Of a stretch of 64,000 bases of DNA, positions 48,801 to 60,100 are shown one piece after another; the stretch's first letter is position 1; each line of letters opens with the position of its first letter. The stretch comes from Vigna angularis (taxonomy: Eukaryota > Streptophyta > Magnoliopsida > Fabales > Fabaceae): assembly GCF_016808095.1 (NCBI RefSeq), contig NC_068977.1, forward strand, positions 9,918,479-9,982,478. Reading direction: 5' to 3'. The notes beneath the pieces are model-generated. The model saw only the letters and a program-made list of their open reading frames with translations. It searched no databases and was not told where the DNA came from. The translations under genes and the position numbers were made by a program.

Positions 48801-49877
48801 AGAGCATGGTACAACAGAATAGAAGGATATTTTCTACAAAATGGCTTTGAAAGATGTTTTTGTGAACATACATTGTTTACAAAGTCAGCCGAAGGAGGTA
48901 AAATTTTAATTGTGAGTCTATATGTGGATGATCTAATTTATACTGGAAATGATATAAAGATGTGTGATGACTTTAAAAATTCCATGATGTTGGAATTTGA
49001 CATGACTAACTTAGGGAAGATGAGATATTTTCTTGGAGTTGAAATTCTGCAGAATACACATGGAATTTTCATGTGTCAAAGAAAGTATGCTCAGGAGGTT
49101 TTATCTCGATTTGGTATGTTGAACTGCAATGCCGTCAAAAATCCAATTGTACCGGGAACAAAACTGTCTAGGAATGATGCAGGGGCCAAGGTGGATGCTA
49201 CTTTGTTCAAGCAAGTAGTTGGAAGTCTCATGTATTTGACTGCTACTAGACCAGATTTAATGTTTGTTGTCAGTTTAATCAGTAGATTCATGGCTAACCC
49301 CACAGAAACCCACTGGTCTACAGCCAAACGAATTCTAAGATACTTGAAGGGGACTACTGAATTTGGAATTCTCTACAAAAAGGGAGAAAAATTGACACTG
49401 GTTGCCTATACTGACAGTGACTTTGCTGGAGATATAGATGACAGAAAAAGCACATCTGGATCTGTTTTCATGTTAGGAACTGGAGCTATTTCATGGTCCT
49501 CCAAGAAGCAGCCAATTGTAACTCTTTCTACAACAGAGTCAGAGTATGTAGCTGTTGCAACAAGTGCATGCCAATGTATTTGGATTAAGAGAATATTGGA
49601 GGCTGTTGGTTTCAAAGATCATAAACAAGTTATGGTTCTATGTGATAGCAGTTCAGCTATTAAATTATTTGAAAACCCAGTGTTTCATGGTAGAAGTAAA
49701 CATATTGATGTTAGATTTCATTTCTTAAGAGATCTTGTCAAAGAAGGGAAAATCAAGCTACACTATTGCAATACTCAGAATCAAGTAGCTGATATAATGA
49801 CAAAGCCACTCAAACTAGAGCAGTTCGTGAAATTCAGAAGCATGCTAGGACTAATTGAAGCATCAGAAATAAACTAA
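45810..49877 (+). CDS. Copia gag-pol polyprotein, 1355 aa, uninterrupted
   Basis: Order of domains: gag (UBN2-type, about residues 20-220), an Arg/Gly-rich stretch (about 223-245), CX2CX4HX4C zinc knuckle (about 251-264), aspartic protease (DSGCSNHMSG, about 303), the integrase HHCC zinc region (HNRLGHL...CTHC, about 433-475), integrase core with DLCGP (about 496), TDRGGEF (about 560) and the Glu of NGVAERKNR (about 596), reverse transcriptase with YVDD (about 1038) and RNase H with TDSDFAG (about 1201). Protease-integrase-RT-RNase H order is that of Ty1/copia. The open frame extends to 45786, but that upstream start is GTG; the first ATG in frame is 45810. No stop or frameshift is seen. Lineage within copia is not assigned. 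Confidence 0.96.
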   Translation: MAETVKYVQPAIPKFDGHYEHWAKLMENFLRSNEYWDLVEKGIDVVPGTEEASEYDLKRMEVQQLKDLKIKNYLYQAIDREILDTILNDETSKDIWDSMKQKFQGSTRVKRAQLQALRKDFETLQMKEGESVNSYFARTLKIAKSMKAVGETMKENVITAKILRSITIKFNYVVCSIEESNNMDMMTIDELQSSLLVHEQRMILSLEEEQVMQTVVEDRNSGRGRGRGRGRGSFRGRGRGRQMFNKADVECFKCHRFGHFQYECPMWERKANYAEMEDKEEQEDELLLMAIVESKEGGDEWFLDSGCSNHMSGNKEWFSELDDSFRHKVKLGNNTRIAVMGKGSVRLMVKGVVHVVSHVYYVPELKNNLLSLGQLQEKGLSINIQNNRCSVVHPEKGQIMEIQMSANRMFVLTAKVAATCFQANVEDKSQLWHNRLGHLSYDGLKLLHSKKMVTGLSSITTPQSLCTHCLAGKQHRKAMSKKSQWRASKRLQLIHADLCGPIQPTSKSNKKYFLSFIDDLSRKTWVYFLGEKSEAFSFFKSFKAMVEKETGENIICLRTDRGGEFSSKVFDDFCRNHGIRRQLTAAYTPQQNGVAERKNRTIMNMVRATLNGRHVPKVFWPEATKWCVYILNRSPTAAVKDKTPEEVWSGVKPSVDYFRVFGCLAHVHTPDQQRIKLDDKSKQCVLFGVSDESKAYRLYDPVNKKIVISKDVIFEEHKGWNWEYNKAENQQNIVEWEKHDENSSGIQLYTPNSEELQQTESQNTAETDSRVDTSDSEEMQQATEPQNTTETDYRIESYNPVLETPFEGRARRQCKKPVWMADYEEGEKLSDDDTRAMLTTVIDPESFEEAVKSKKWRDAMEKEMEAIEKNETWELIEMPKEVKPIGVKWVYKTKLKENGDIDKYKARLVAKGYAQHYGVDYTEVFAPVAKLDTIRIILSLAAQNGWIIFQLDVKSTFLHGELKEEIYVQQPIGFIKKGEEDKVYKLRKALYGLKQAPRAWYNRIEGYFLQNGFERCFCEHTLFTKSAEGGKILIVSLYVDDLIYTGNDIKMCDDFKNSMMLEFDMTNLGKMRYFLGVEILQNTHGIFMCQRKYAQEVLSRFGMLNCNAVKNPIVPGTKLSRNDAGAKVDATLFKQVVGSLMYLTATRPDLMFVVSLISRFMANPTETHWSTAKRILRYLKGTTEFGILYKKGEKLTLVAYTDSDFAGDIDDRKSTSGSVFMLGTGAISWSSKKQPIVTLSTTESEYVAVATSACQCIWIKRILEAVGFKDHKQVMVLCDSSSAIKLFENPVFHGRSKHIDVRFHFLRDLVKEGKIKLHYCNTQNQVADIMTKPLKLEQFVKFRSMLGLIEASEIN

Positions 49878-49901
49878 ATGACTTATTTGAGTATTTAGCT
49901 T

Positions 49902-49912
49902 AAGGGAGGGAT
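49902..49912 (+). promoter_or_regulatory. Polypurine tract
   Basis: AAGGGAGGGAT immediately before the 3' LTR, the plus-strand DNA primer site in reverse transcription. Confidence 0.9.
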
Positions 49913-50172
49913 TGTCAGTTATTTATGCATTTTAATATTTGTTTTAATGCAATTATGCAGATTAAATAAAAGGGTCAGTTTTTGACTGGGTCTTTAGGAA
50001 GAGATAGCTAAAATTTAGCTTTTGTAACCTCCCACATTTAGTGGGCAGTTTAGTTGTTTTCTTTTGTGTGCCACGGTGATAATTTCACCTATAAAGATGT
50101 ATTCTTTTTCAGTTTTTAATAACAGAGAGAGTATCAAATTCAGAAACAATTTGTTACTTACTTGTGTTCACA
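49913..50172 (+). repeat. 3' LTR of the copia element
   Basis: Identical to the 5' LTR except at one base. Confidence 0.96.
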
Positions 50173-50177
50173 ACCAC

Positions 50178-52288
50178 TACCAGATTCAATGAAGGGCCTT
50201 AGCAAGAGAACTCAAAAGAGGAGGAACGCGCCTGGAAAACCCTAGGTTCACGATGATACTCCAGGAGCGGAAAGGATTCGAAGCGGAGTGAAAAATAGGA
50301 AGATTGTTTAGTGAGAAATGCGATTTAGGTCGCGTGTTCGGTGGAAAAGGACGATTCAATGACTAAATCGGTAAAACAGTGCCAAGATTGTTGGACTCGT
50401 GAAAGCTTAAACCGTAGCCGCTGTGTGACCGAGCTATTGTTTCATAACCACCATTGCATCTTCTCATCTCCTACGAGGGTTTCCAAGGTTAGTGCATTCA
50501 TATTAGGTTTAGTTAATTACTTTGTTAAATATGGTTTGGATTGGGCATGTTTTTGGAAAAGGGTTGTTTGAGACCTATAAGTATAAAGAATAAAGCCACA
50601 CATAATGGGGTTATGAAACTGATGTTCCTTTTGATGCCATACTTTAAGTATAATCTTATCTCAGTTTCGAAGCTTGTTTCTCCAAACATGTTTCTCATCC
50701 AGAAGTAAATTTTTTTTTACTAATGATGGTTATTTTGTCCAGGATTCGAGAGTGGAGGCAGCGGGAGGGGATAAGTTGAGAGTAAGATGTTCAAAATTAA
50801 AGCCAGAAGTGTTTTCATTTCAGTTTTACATAATTTATTCACTTTTTTTTTCTACTGTCATTGTTATCCATGTGTTTTGACTAACAATATTTTTTTCTTT
50901 GGTTAATAGTATGACTTATTGTTTACAATAAGTTGAGTCTTATATTTTTATCATAATATATATAGGTTGTTTACCTTTTTCAGCCTTACTTGATATATGT
51001 GGCTTATTTTCTTTAGTCCATTTCAAGTATAAGTGTATCTAATTGCCTATCTACTACTATCCATTAGGTGTTTCAGGGGAATATTTGAACTTCTACAAAC
51101 AGATCAAAGTTTCATGTAAGTTTTGATAATGAAGCTTTAAATGTAATTTTGAAGCCTTTTTCTTTAATAAAATTGAAAGAATGCTATTGGATTGCTATAC
51201 TGTAGGTTAGCACTACAACCTGTACCAATCATATGTTGCATTCTTGATAAAAGGAAAAGAAAAAAATACAAAAGTGGGGGTACTAATTATGAAACCTTGA
51301 TTGAGAACTTGACAGTGGATGATTTTGAACTTTTGTTGAAAAGAGTACTCAAGTAATGATTCTGTCACTTGAGACAACTTCTCTTTGTTTGTTAGACTAA
51401 GGCTTTGATATGAACCGAGGAAGAACGAGAGATTGAAGAGGGCAATTATTGTTAAGGAGAGAGAATGTCCCTGTCCCCCTTATAGACCTTGCATATCACT
51501 CTAATCTGTCCTTAAAGCTAACCTAGATGACAATTAAACCCAGTAACCTATAATGGAACTTTTCCTATAATGGAAATTTTCCATTAACCCAACGGGATTG
51601 AATTAGACAAGTATTTTAGGAAGATTAGGATCCCTGCATAATCCATAGAGTATGATATTTTCTTTGATTTGTCTTAATAGTTCTTTTTTTGGTTATGTGG
51701 AAAAAAATGTTTGACATTTTATTCCTTGTACAATTAGTTGAACAGAAAATGAACATTCAGTTGGTTTCAAGCAGGAGGACCATCTTATGCAGTAGAGCTG
51801 GGAAGGCTATGTAGGAAAGTTTCAACAAAATTATGTATTAGACACCATATACCTCAACCCGGTTTTGTAAGACAATATTCTCTTGTAAGTTGTGAAAAAT
51901 TTCAAGAATAAAGCTTTTGAAGATTACCTTAAATTTAATTTATGCCTTTTCTGGTTGCTTTTAAATATTGCAAGTGCATGAATAATCTGATATTTGGATT
52001 TGCTCTGTTTGCATTAATGGTCTTGTTAAGTTTTTTTATTATAACCACTTATTAGTTATGAACCTGTTTGGAACAATGCAAATATGTTTATGTCATTTAT
52101 TGTTTAGTTTAGAAACATCTTACTCACATGCAACTACTAATCTTGCTACCAAATCCATGATTTGACCACACAATTTATAATCCTACTACATGTTTTTTCT
52201 TCTAAATCAGGTTTAGTATAGTCTGTTTGTAATAAGTTGGAGCTTGCATACTTCGAATTGGGAATTCGAGAGTTCTATCTATATTCTT

Positions 52289-52349
<61 letters not shown>

Positions 52350-54064
52350 GATCATAAATTCTAATTGCATTCTCTATTAATAACTACAATGTTATTATTG
52401 TTGGATGAAACTCCAATTCTCTGATCCATTTTAACATAGAAAATGGCATTAAATAGATATGTTGTACTAAATCAAAAATTGCCTTACATACTGTCAAAAA
52501 TTGCCTTACTCAATTAGTCACCAAAAACAGATTTGATGAAATGAATTCTAAATAGATCAAAACAGTGCAAAAGTTGATCAGATGGGGAAAAAGGATTTTT
52601 GTCCACCCCTAGACTTAACACATAATAAATCTATATTTTATTTGATTATCTTGAATCTTAAATTCTTTGTCTGTGATCATTGTAACATCATTACTGTGAG
52701 AAAAGGGTCAAAACGAAATAAGTGAAGTTTTTTAACAAGCTTTTTGACCACATCCTCCAAAGATGACTCACGGATTTAGCTTCTTTTTTTTACTGCACTT
52801 TTATTAGTTTGTCTAGTTATCAAGTTTTTTACACTATCAATTTCATTTCATAAAAATATTTTTAAAAATGGGAATAAAATAAACAAGTTTTAGTTTTAGA
52901 TGATAAATTATTCGGGGAAAAGAATATACACAGAAACGATAATATGATCATATAAAAAAATTGCAAAAATATTACTCACATTTTCAGAAACCTTTGGTTT
53001 TAATTATCCAGTAACGTGATTTGATTCTGAATAAGATGAATATAATGAGTATAGGGGCAGGTATTGATGGTTTTGAATTTTCATGTAACATACGTACACT
53101 TACATGCTTCTTTAAATATAGTACATTGCTCTGCTTGAGTTTCAGAGTTTTGATGTTCAATTGCTTTGTCCATATACTGGTTTGTACTTTTCTTCAAGAT
53201 TAATCAATGGTTGTTTTGCACAAGCTTATAGCATATGGTGATGTATTTATTAATGTAGCTGCTTTCCTTTCATCTTTGGTCACCTTTTATTTTTGGCATT
53301 TTTTTTTGTTTAAAACTGTCAAAATGATTAAACTGTTATTAAACCATTAAAACATTTAAAAATAAGTTTCTAAAATAGAGATCAGATCAATAGCTAAATA
53401 GGAAAAAAGAAATCCTCTTGAACAAATGGCTAAATCTGAAATACAAGTTTGATTTGATGATTGTCTATGGCTGATTGCTTTGATGGCTCATTTAGATGGA
53501 CAAAAAATGTTATATTGTCATGCAACATTGTATTTGCATTTTATTAGAACTAACTATAATTATGCCTTTTCTTATCCCTTTGTTTTCAGATTGCTATCAA
53601 ACTTGAAAAAGGTCTTCCACCCAATAATTATATGTGCAACATTTGCAGAGCTATCAGCAATTGCTTTGGAGTTTCTTTCTAAGTCAGGACTTGATTTTGT
53701 TTTAGGTGTAAATTATAGTTTAAGTTAATATTCAACTCTATGTTATACAAGGACTTGTTTGTTTTAGATTTAAATTATTGTAAAAGTTGAATTTGAGTGT
53801 TATGAGATATTAATATTAAGTAGTTGTATTTATTTCTTTGAACTCTCTTTATAGAGTATTCAAATAAAATTTTTATGTTTTAATTATTTGATTTTCAACA
53901 CAATTATATATTATAAATTCTTAACATTTATAATCTGGTAGTAATTATTTATAATTTTATGAGAAGTTTTAATGTGTAAAAATTTTAATATTAATTATAT
54001 AACTATTACAAAAAGTAAATCTAATTAAATATGTTGTAAACAATAGATACATATGTACATACTG
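50178..54064. other. CACTA 4 interior right of copia, exon-like pieces only
   Basis: Begins with exon-like sequence (ATG near 50189 opening a short basic frame; donor AAG|GTTAGTG near 50490), then a possible exon after TTTTGTCCAG at 50741, and AT-rich intron-like DNA. A short open stretch after TTTTCAG at about 53590 reads LEKGLPPNNYMCNICRAI, with a CX2C pair. These could be parts of a captured spliced gene but I cannot name one. (TA)n lies at 52293-52346. Confidence 0.4.
52293..52346. repeat. (TA)n microsatellite
   Basis: A perfect TA dinucleotide run of 54 bases. Confidence 0.95.
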
Positions 54065-54260
54065 TATGTAAATTACATACGGATTTATCCGTATATAATA
54101 TCCGTATGTAATTTACATACAGATTTATCCGTATATAATATCCATATGTAATTTACATACGGATTTATCCGTATATAATATCCGTATGTAATTTACATAC
54201 GGATTTTTCCGTATATAATATCCATATGTAATTTACATATGGATTTTTCCGTATGTAACT
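54065..54260. repeat. 40-bp palindromic tandem array, right end of CACTA 4
   Basis: Four to five units of TGTAATTTACATACGGATTT followed by ATCCGTATATAATATCCGTA. Each unit is itself partly self-complementary. Confidence 0.9.
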
Positions 54261-54387
54261 TAGCTACGCCTTTTTTATATACAGATTTTTGTCCGTATAT
54301 AATCCGTATGTAAAATTATTTTATATACGGATTTTTGATGTTATATACGGATTTTGGCGGTATGTAATACTGATTTTTCTTGTAGTG

Positions 54388-54560
54388 AGGGTTAGTACAC
54401 CCTTCGTGAGGTTCGTACGCCTCCACCCTTCATCGACAATATTGGTACACCCTTCCTGAGGTTTGTACACCTCAATTCCTTCATCCATAGGGTTGGTACA
54501 TCCTTCACGAGGTTTGTACACCTCACTTCCTTCATCCATAGGGTTGATACACCCTTTCAT
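54388..54560 (-). repeat. 51-bp codon-phased minisatellite, right of CACTA 4
   Basis: Units contain CCATAGGGTTGGTACA and GAGGTTTGTACACCTC on the plus strand; the 17-codon translation on the minus strand is GCTNPMDEGIEVYKPQE-like. It lies upstream of the FAR1-like relic in the same orientation. Confidence 0.8.
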
Positions 54561-55079
54561 GAGGATGGTAGACCTCTTTGCTTTTCATCAAAGCCTATTC
54601 CTCGTGAAAGGTCAAGCTTATTTCTGTTATGGATCGTGACACTCCTCTTGGCATTGGTCATTGTTAAAAACCCATACAAAATTAGTGTTTTTATCTATTT
54701 ATATTTTGCTACGATAATATAAAAAGTCAAAAGTTCATGTTATTTAGTAAAATTTAAATAAAGAGGGACAATTGCCAACATCCAATTTCGTCCAGATAAA
54801 TAAATTCATGTAAAAAAATAAAAACCAAAAATATAAAAAAAAATGTTTTAAATTTATGGTAGGATAAAAAACGAAATAAATTTTCTTTAAATTTTTAAAC
54901 TTTAGTTTTAGCATAAAAAAATAGTAAAAAATATAATAACAAAAGTGATAATAAAATAAAATAGCCTATTTTTGTTTTTAATCCTTTTTATGAGCCCAAT
55001 CGTCCAAGGATTGTATACATATCCTCACCCCCACTCTTTACTTTTTACCCTTCACAAGACATCTCACGAGAGAATATTC
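54561..55079. other. Intergenic, decayed FAR1-locus flank
   Basis: 54775-54830 resembles 44880-44935 (both around ATTTCRTCCRGRTAAATAAAT), so part of the FAR1-like upstream region appears duplicated. No gene is seen. Confidence 0.4.
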
Positions 55080-57715
55080 AAAATCATTGATTTTGATTTT
55101 ATAAGATTATTATAGGCAATGTTTCTCTTAATAATTAAAATCAATATATTGATATTTGTTAAGACAAGATAGTCTAGAAATTACATCATCTAAGCAAACT
55201 CAAGTTTAGAAGTTTAACAAAAACATTAAATAAAATATTGATATGCAAAAAAAGATGTATTTAAAGAAATATCGTCTAAGGGAAAGTTATTTTGTAACAT
55301 CATTTATAGAAAAAATCAAGCACATTAATGTTTTTCTAGACTGAACTATCTAATGAACATAATTTATGAACAACGTCTAAGGAAAGAAAGTGTTTTTCAA
55401 ATGAATCATCTAATGGATGATATTGTTAGAGCGGTGCAGGAAATGGTTAGCATAAACAAATAACCAAGAGGGAGGTGAATTGGTTTCTAATTGCAAATTC
55501 GTGCCTTTAATAATTTTCTCAATATTTTAATTTCCTTAGCAATTAATTAAAATAATAAAGAGAGTCAAGAAAAGAGAAAATTGCACAAATGATTTTTATA
55601 CTTGTTCAGATCACCAAGATTATACGTCTAGTTGCTAATATCAAACTGAGATTAATTTTTCACTAGCACAAAACCAACAAACTGTTACAATCACAAAGAA
55701 AGACAAATTTAATGTTTAGAAAACACCTCTCTTATTACCACAAGAGATGAAACTCACTTCCTCTGAAGGTCACAAAGGATGAACACATTCTCTGAATGCT
55801 TCATGAATGATGAACACTTCCTTCGAATGTTTCACGAAGGATAAACACTTCCTTTGAATCTTCACAAAGGATGATAGGCTTCACTTAGCAATAACAATAA
55901 CACTCGATCACACTTCCAATGAAAGTTCTCGCTCTATGCCAACACCAAATTCTCAAAGCCACAACACAAGGGTTACACAAAACCTGAAACACACTTATCA
56001 CAAAACAAAATACTCAGATATGTTTTTTGTGTAACAGAATGAGAGACTAAAATCAATATATAAGGATCTCACTCAAGGACACCTCCAAAAATTCGTTGTT
56101 ATGTATTTAATGTGTGATAATCGATTATCCACTTATGGTAATCGATTATGCATTCAATGAATGCACAATGGTAAAAACATGCCTAAAAACTTCAATGGCT
56201 AGTCGTGATAATTGATTATTGTAAGTCATAATCGTTTATGGATAATCGATTATCATAGCCTGGTAATTGATTATTCCAAAGACCAAAATAAGGTTTTAGC
56301 AAACTTCAAAACCTCTTTGTGATAATCGATTATCTTAAGTGCTAATCGATTATTGCAAATTTTTTGTGACTCCAAAACAAATTTTAAATCAAACAATACA
56401 AGGAATTAACCACAATTAAAACCATATACATAAATCTACTAATTACAAAAGCTTTAACACAAAACGTAAGTCTTTAGGAAGATCTTCATGCAATTTGAGC
56501 ACTTGAGACTTGATTTGGGTATCATCAAAACTCCTAACTTCAAGATTTTGCTGACATATATGAGTAAACAAGCTAGCATTTTATGAACAAGAAAGTCTAT
56601 ATCTTTTATAACACTGAAGCTAAAAGAAAGCTTTATTCAATACAATGTTAACTCAAGCATAACATCTTAAGAATACAATGTCTAATGTATGACCGCTAAA
56701 CGCTACACTCAAATAGCCTTTGATAAAACATCTAATATTTTACACCATCTGATGAATATACATGATGTATGCTTTACCAAATGATGCATTTATTAATGAA
56801 ATGACAAGTGATAAAATGTTTTGAACATGCAATATTTTCTAATGCTTACCAACGTTCCAAATATTTAATGCATGTATGAAAAAGTATCTCGATGCTTGTA
56901 TACCTTATTCTTGATATTTGTATAGATCACTAAGTAGAAAGATATGATCAAAATCACTACACCCGAGAAAAAGACGTTGTGAGATATGAAGAACATTCTG
57001 GGAATGTTTCCCTTAAAGCCTTCTGCTTTGTCACATCTTATTTGTTTAAGATAAAAGGGTATGATAAAGCTCTGAACCTCTAGAAAGTAGAGTAAAGCCT
57101 AACTTCCCACCTAAAGGCTACCTACTCTCTTGAAGTCAACTCCTCTGTCTAACGGTCATATTTCAAGAAAAGCTATATATAGATGGAAACTTGAAAAGAA
57201 GACAAGAAGAATAAGAAAGTTAACTCGTGAAGGCTCAAAACAAGCTTAGTATGCTCATATACCGTTTGAAGTTGAATATTTTGCTAGAAGAGACAAACCT
57301 TAGCAAATCACATAATTCTTTGTATGGTTTACTTTTTCTCTTTGAGAGTTATTATCTGTAACTTTGTTCATAACATTGTTTGTGTTGTAAACTCTCAAGA
57401 GAATTAAAACACTTGGTGTTTATCTCAGTTGAGTTAAACAATCTAGATGTGTTGTATAGGGTTGAGATCAAAAGTTGTTAGAATACTTGGACCATAAGTG
57501 GTTAGAATACTTGGACCAAAAGTGGTTAAAATACTTGTAAAGTAGGAGTGGTTAAACTCGGACTAGTCGTGTTGACTAAGTATTATTCATAGACCATGTT
57601 TTATTTTATGGTTTTATTTAGTTTTCTCAAAATAATTTATGGTGACGAATCCAAAGTCTCTTTTTAAACCCGTTTTTTTTTTCAGTTTGTCATCCTATCG
57701 TGATTCCGATTGCAA
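55080..57715 (-). mobile_element. Probable old copia-type LTR interrupted by LTR C
   Basis: Sequence on each side of 55424-56542 has the same character (repeated CATCTAATG and AACGTCTAAGG motifs), and 57400-57640 has the repeated GGTTAGAATACTTGGACC and GTGGTTAAACTCGGACTAGT of SIRE-like LTR ends. Boundaries and strand are uncertain. Confidence 0.35.
55424..56542 (-). mobile_element. Solo copia-type LTR C
   Basis: The inverse of this block begins TGAAGTTAGGAGTTTTGATG and ends GCTCTAACA, and aligns along its length with LTR A (12680-13758), including the AATCGATTA cluster (56110-56360) and the CATCCTTTGTGAAG-type direct repeats (55770-55875). No internal genes adjoin it. A clear TSD was not found. 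Confidence 0.68.
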
Positions 57716-59640
57716 CAATCTTGTTCATGAAATTCAATATCATCCAAACATATATTTATATCCTCCATTTACCTACACTTAAGACATCAATTCAATACAA
57801 CAAGGTTACTTTTAACTTCACTAAATACCATTAAACAACGTAAGTCTCGTTCGGTCAAAATGAGGTTGAATATCTCAACAATCACTCAATATACATAACA
57901 AAATCATTAAAAAGTTAATCTAGACTACCTAAACTTAGAAAAACAAATTAACTATAACCACGTACCGATGATCATCATCACCCAACTCTGAAGTAAACAT
58001 CTTATAAACAATTACACAATTAATTCTGTAGTATGACATATTATTCTCAATGTAAGTAGAAACCACTAAATTCCTACCACTACTTGGTGAAGCACTTGCT
58101 GAAGGTCCCTCCCAATCTTGTTTATAATGACATTTCATTGAAAAAATCTTCTTCCAAACGTGGAACTTTCTTCCCCTACAACTCCTCAAATTGTGTATGG
58201 TGTTAAACTTTTCTCCTCCAGAGGCATTGCTCTAATGCACCAAACTCATAAGTAGTCACATTTATATATAATTTTTTTTTGTTATCGATAAAAAAATACT
58301 TATTCACTAATAATAGTAGTAATAATTTCCTAAAACAAAATTATTTCAAGACTATGACACACTTTTAGCCCTTCATACGTGTGAGCTGGACTTTGCTCCC
58401 CAAAGAAAAGTTTTTAAGCTCTCTTTTAACTTTTCAATGGCACCAATAATGCTCAAATCCAAGTTGGGAAGTATAAGATATAATATGCACAAGACAATTT
58501 ATTAAAATAGAAAATAAAATACGAAAATGAATTGGATTTAATGATTAAGATCAAGAGTGTCTTTGGTAAAGTTAATGAAATAATCACTAACTTATTTGAT
58601 TAGCTTATAAGATACTCTCACCAACAAAAAGAAAAAGTGTTTGATAAGCAGTTCTAAGTAGTTTCTTTCTAATGTGTAACTTATTTATTTTTCTTCCAAT
58701 AGTATCTCTTATACTTTAATACATTTTCTTATTATCCTTTCTATACTTTAATCCAATATATTGCATATTTCTAATAGAATGTTGAAAATGATTTCAACAT
58801 TTAAGATAAATAATGAATATTTAGTTCTATTATTACACTATTTTAAGTATTTTTTGAGTTATTTTTTAAACTTTTATGTAATTTGAATTCAAAATAACTT
58901 TTTTTTTTAAAATAAACAAAAACTAATTTGAATAAAATATTTTTCCAAATAAGTAAATAGTCATTTTTTTAAAAAAAAAGTAAAAGCCTTAAAATGCTAA
59001 TTACAAATTTGATTATTTTTTAAAAAACTAAAATTATAATTACATAATATTTTTTTTCTACAAATATACACTTTATTTATACAATGAAACTTATATAGTT
59101 ATATTGTTTTAGGCAGAGCACACATTCAAACATGCGGGTCTCCTGAATCCATGAATTGATGAAAATGAAAAATAAAAGATGCTACATTTCATGCTTGATA
59201 GTTGTTCTCTACACCACCACGGACTACTTCCTCTACTTCCCCCATTTCTCTTTTGTCTTTCAGTAATATTTAATTACTAAATTTAATTTTCACAAACATT
59301 CCAATACACCCCATACCCCACATCCGTCAAGAGATGTTAAAAATCCATGCTCTTCTCCTTAACCAGTACCCATGCTCTTCTCCTTAATCACATACAACTA
59401 TACATTTTTTCTCTTGACAAGCACACTTAAACCGGGTTTTCTTTTTATCTAACATCCATGACCCCATACAAGGAACACACACCTACTAATTCACAAATTC
59501 AAAACCCATATTGTTTACTACAAATACACTGTATATGCAACACAGTTGACCTCGTTAGTGTTTAAATCCTTAATAATTCAATTAATGTATTCTTATATAA
59601 AATTTTAATAACCATTGGGTCCTATGCTTTCATTCTTGAC
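57716..59640. other. Intergenic DNA, no gene recognised
   Basis: A minus-strand open frame at 57935-58189 has a plausible composition but no domain I recognise and no supporting neighbours. The rest is AT-rich. Confidence 0.4.
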
Positions 59641-59870
59641 GCACATTTCATCTCCTTCAATGAAAATGAGAGAATGGAAGAGTGGAGGTGAGACTGCAGA
59701 GAAATAACGAAAGGAGAGAAAGAAATAAAGGAAGAGTGGGGGGAGGGTGCTGAGTGAGAGAGACAAAGAAAGGGAAAGTTGGAGGGAGGGGGGGAGGGGG
59801 GCGTGGGGTTGCAGAGAAAGAGAAAGAAAGGGAGGGGGAGGGGGTGGGGGTGTTAAAAAGGTAAATAGTA
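59641..59870. repeat. Purine-rich (GA/GGGA) low-complexity tract
   Basis: Nearly all purine on the plus strand, with GAGAGAGACAAAG and GGGGGAGGGGGG-type runs. Open frames on the minus strand here (Ser/Leu/Pro/Phe) are an effect of composition. Confidence 0.85.
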
Positions 59871-60020
59871 AATGTAAAAAAAAGATAATTTTGAAATAAA
59901 AGAAAAATTGGGGAAGTACAGGGAGTACCATGCACTGGGGATGGTAGAGAGAACAACACTCTTCGTGCTTTCATTTTTGAGAATTGTATATATAGCATAT
60001 GCCAGTGAACCAAAAGATAC

Positions 60021-60100
60021 ATTATTATTGAAGGTAAAAGACAAGGAATTGCAAAGAAACATTATTATTGAAGGTAAAAGACAAGGAATTGCAAAGAAAA
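60021..60100. repeat. Perfect 40-bp tandem duplication
   Basis: ATTATTATTGAAGGTAAAAG plus the following 20 bases occur twice back to back (60021-60060 and 60061-60100), differing only at the last base. Confidence 0.95.

Larger units (their letters stand above)
45430..50172 (+). mobile_element. Complete Ty1/copia retrotransposon, TSD ACCAC
   Basis: Two 260-bp LTRs (45430-45689 and 49913-50172) begin TGTCAGTT and end TTCACA. They differ at one position only (TATCACATTC against TATCAAATTC). ACCAC flanks the element at 45425-45429 and 50173-50177. A tRNA-iMet primer site follows the 5' LTR and a polypurine tract precedes the 3' LTR. The single gag-pol frame is open throughout. All features needed for movement are visible, and the near-identical LTRs show a recent insertion. 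Confidence 0.97.
45011..54387. mobile_element. CACTA element 4 (9.4 kb, copia nested), TSD AGG
   Basis: The ends are CACTACAAGAAAAATTG at 45011 and the inverse of CACTACAAGAAAAATCAG at 54387; AGG flanks both sides (45008-45010 and 54388-54390). Subterminal regions carry ATCCGTATGTAA/TTACATACGGAT palindromic repeats (45040-45165 and 54065-54350). Without the nested 4743-bp copia element (and its 5-bp TSD copy) it is about 4.6 kb. Its interior has leader-like and exon-like pieces but no transposase frame that I can recognise, so it is probably non-autonomous. Confidence 0.93.

Noticed and set aside
57935..58189. Minus-strand frame of 84 codons
   Set aside because: No recognised domain, no splice or promoter context; kept only as a remark in the intergenic entry.
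59605..60022. Minus-strand frames rich in Leu/Ser/Pro/Phe
   Set aside because: Created by the purine-rich tract on the plus strand.
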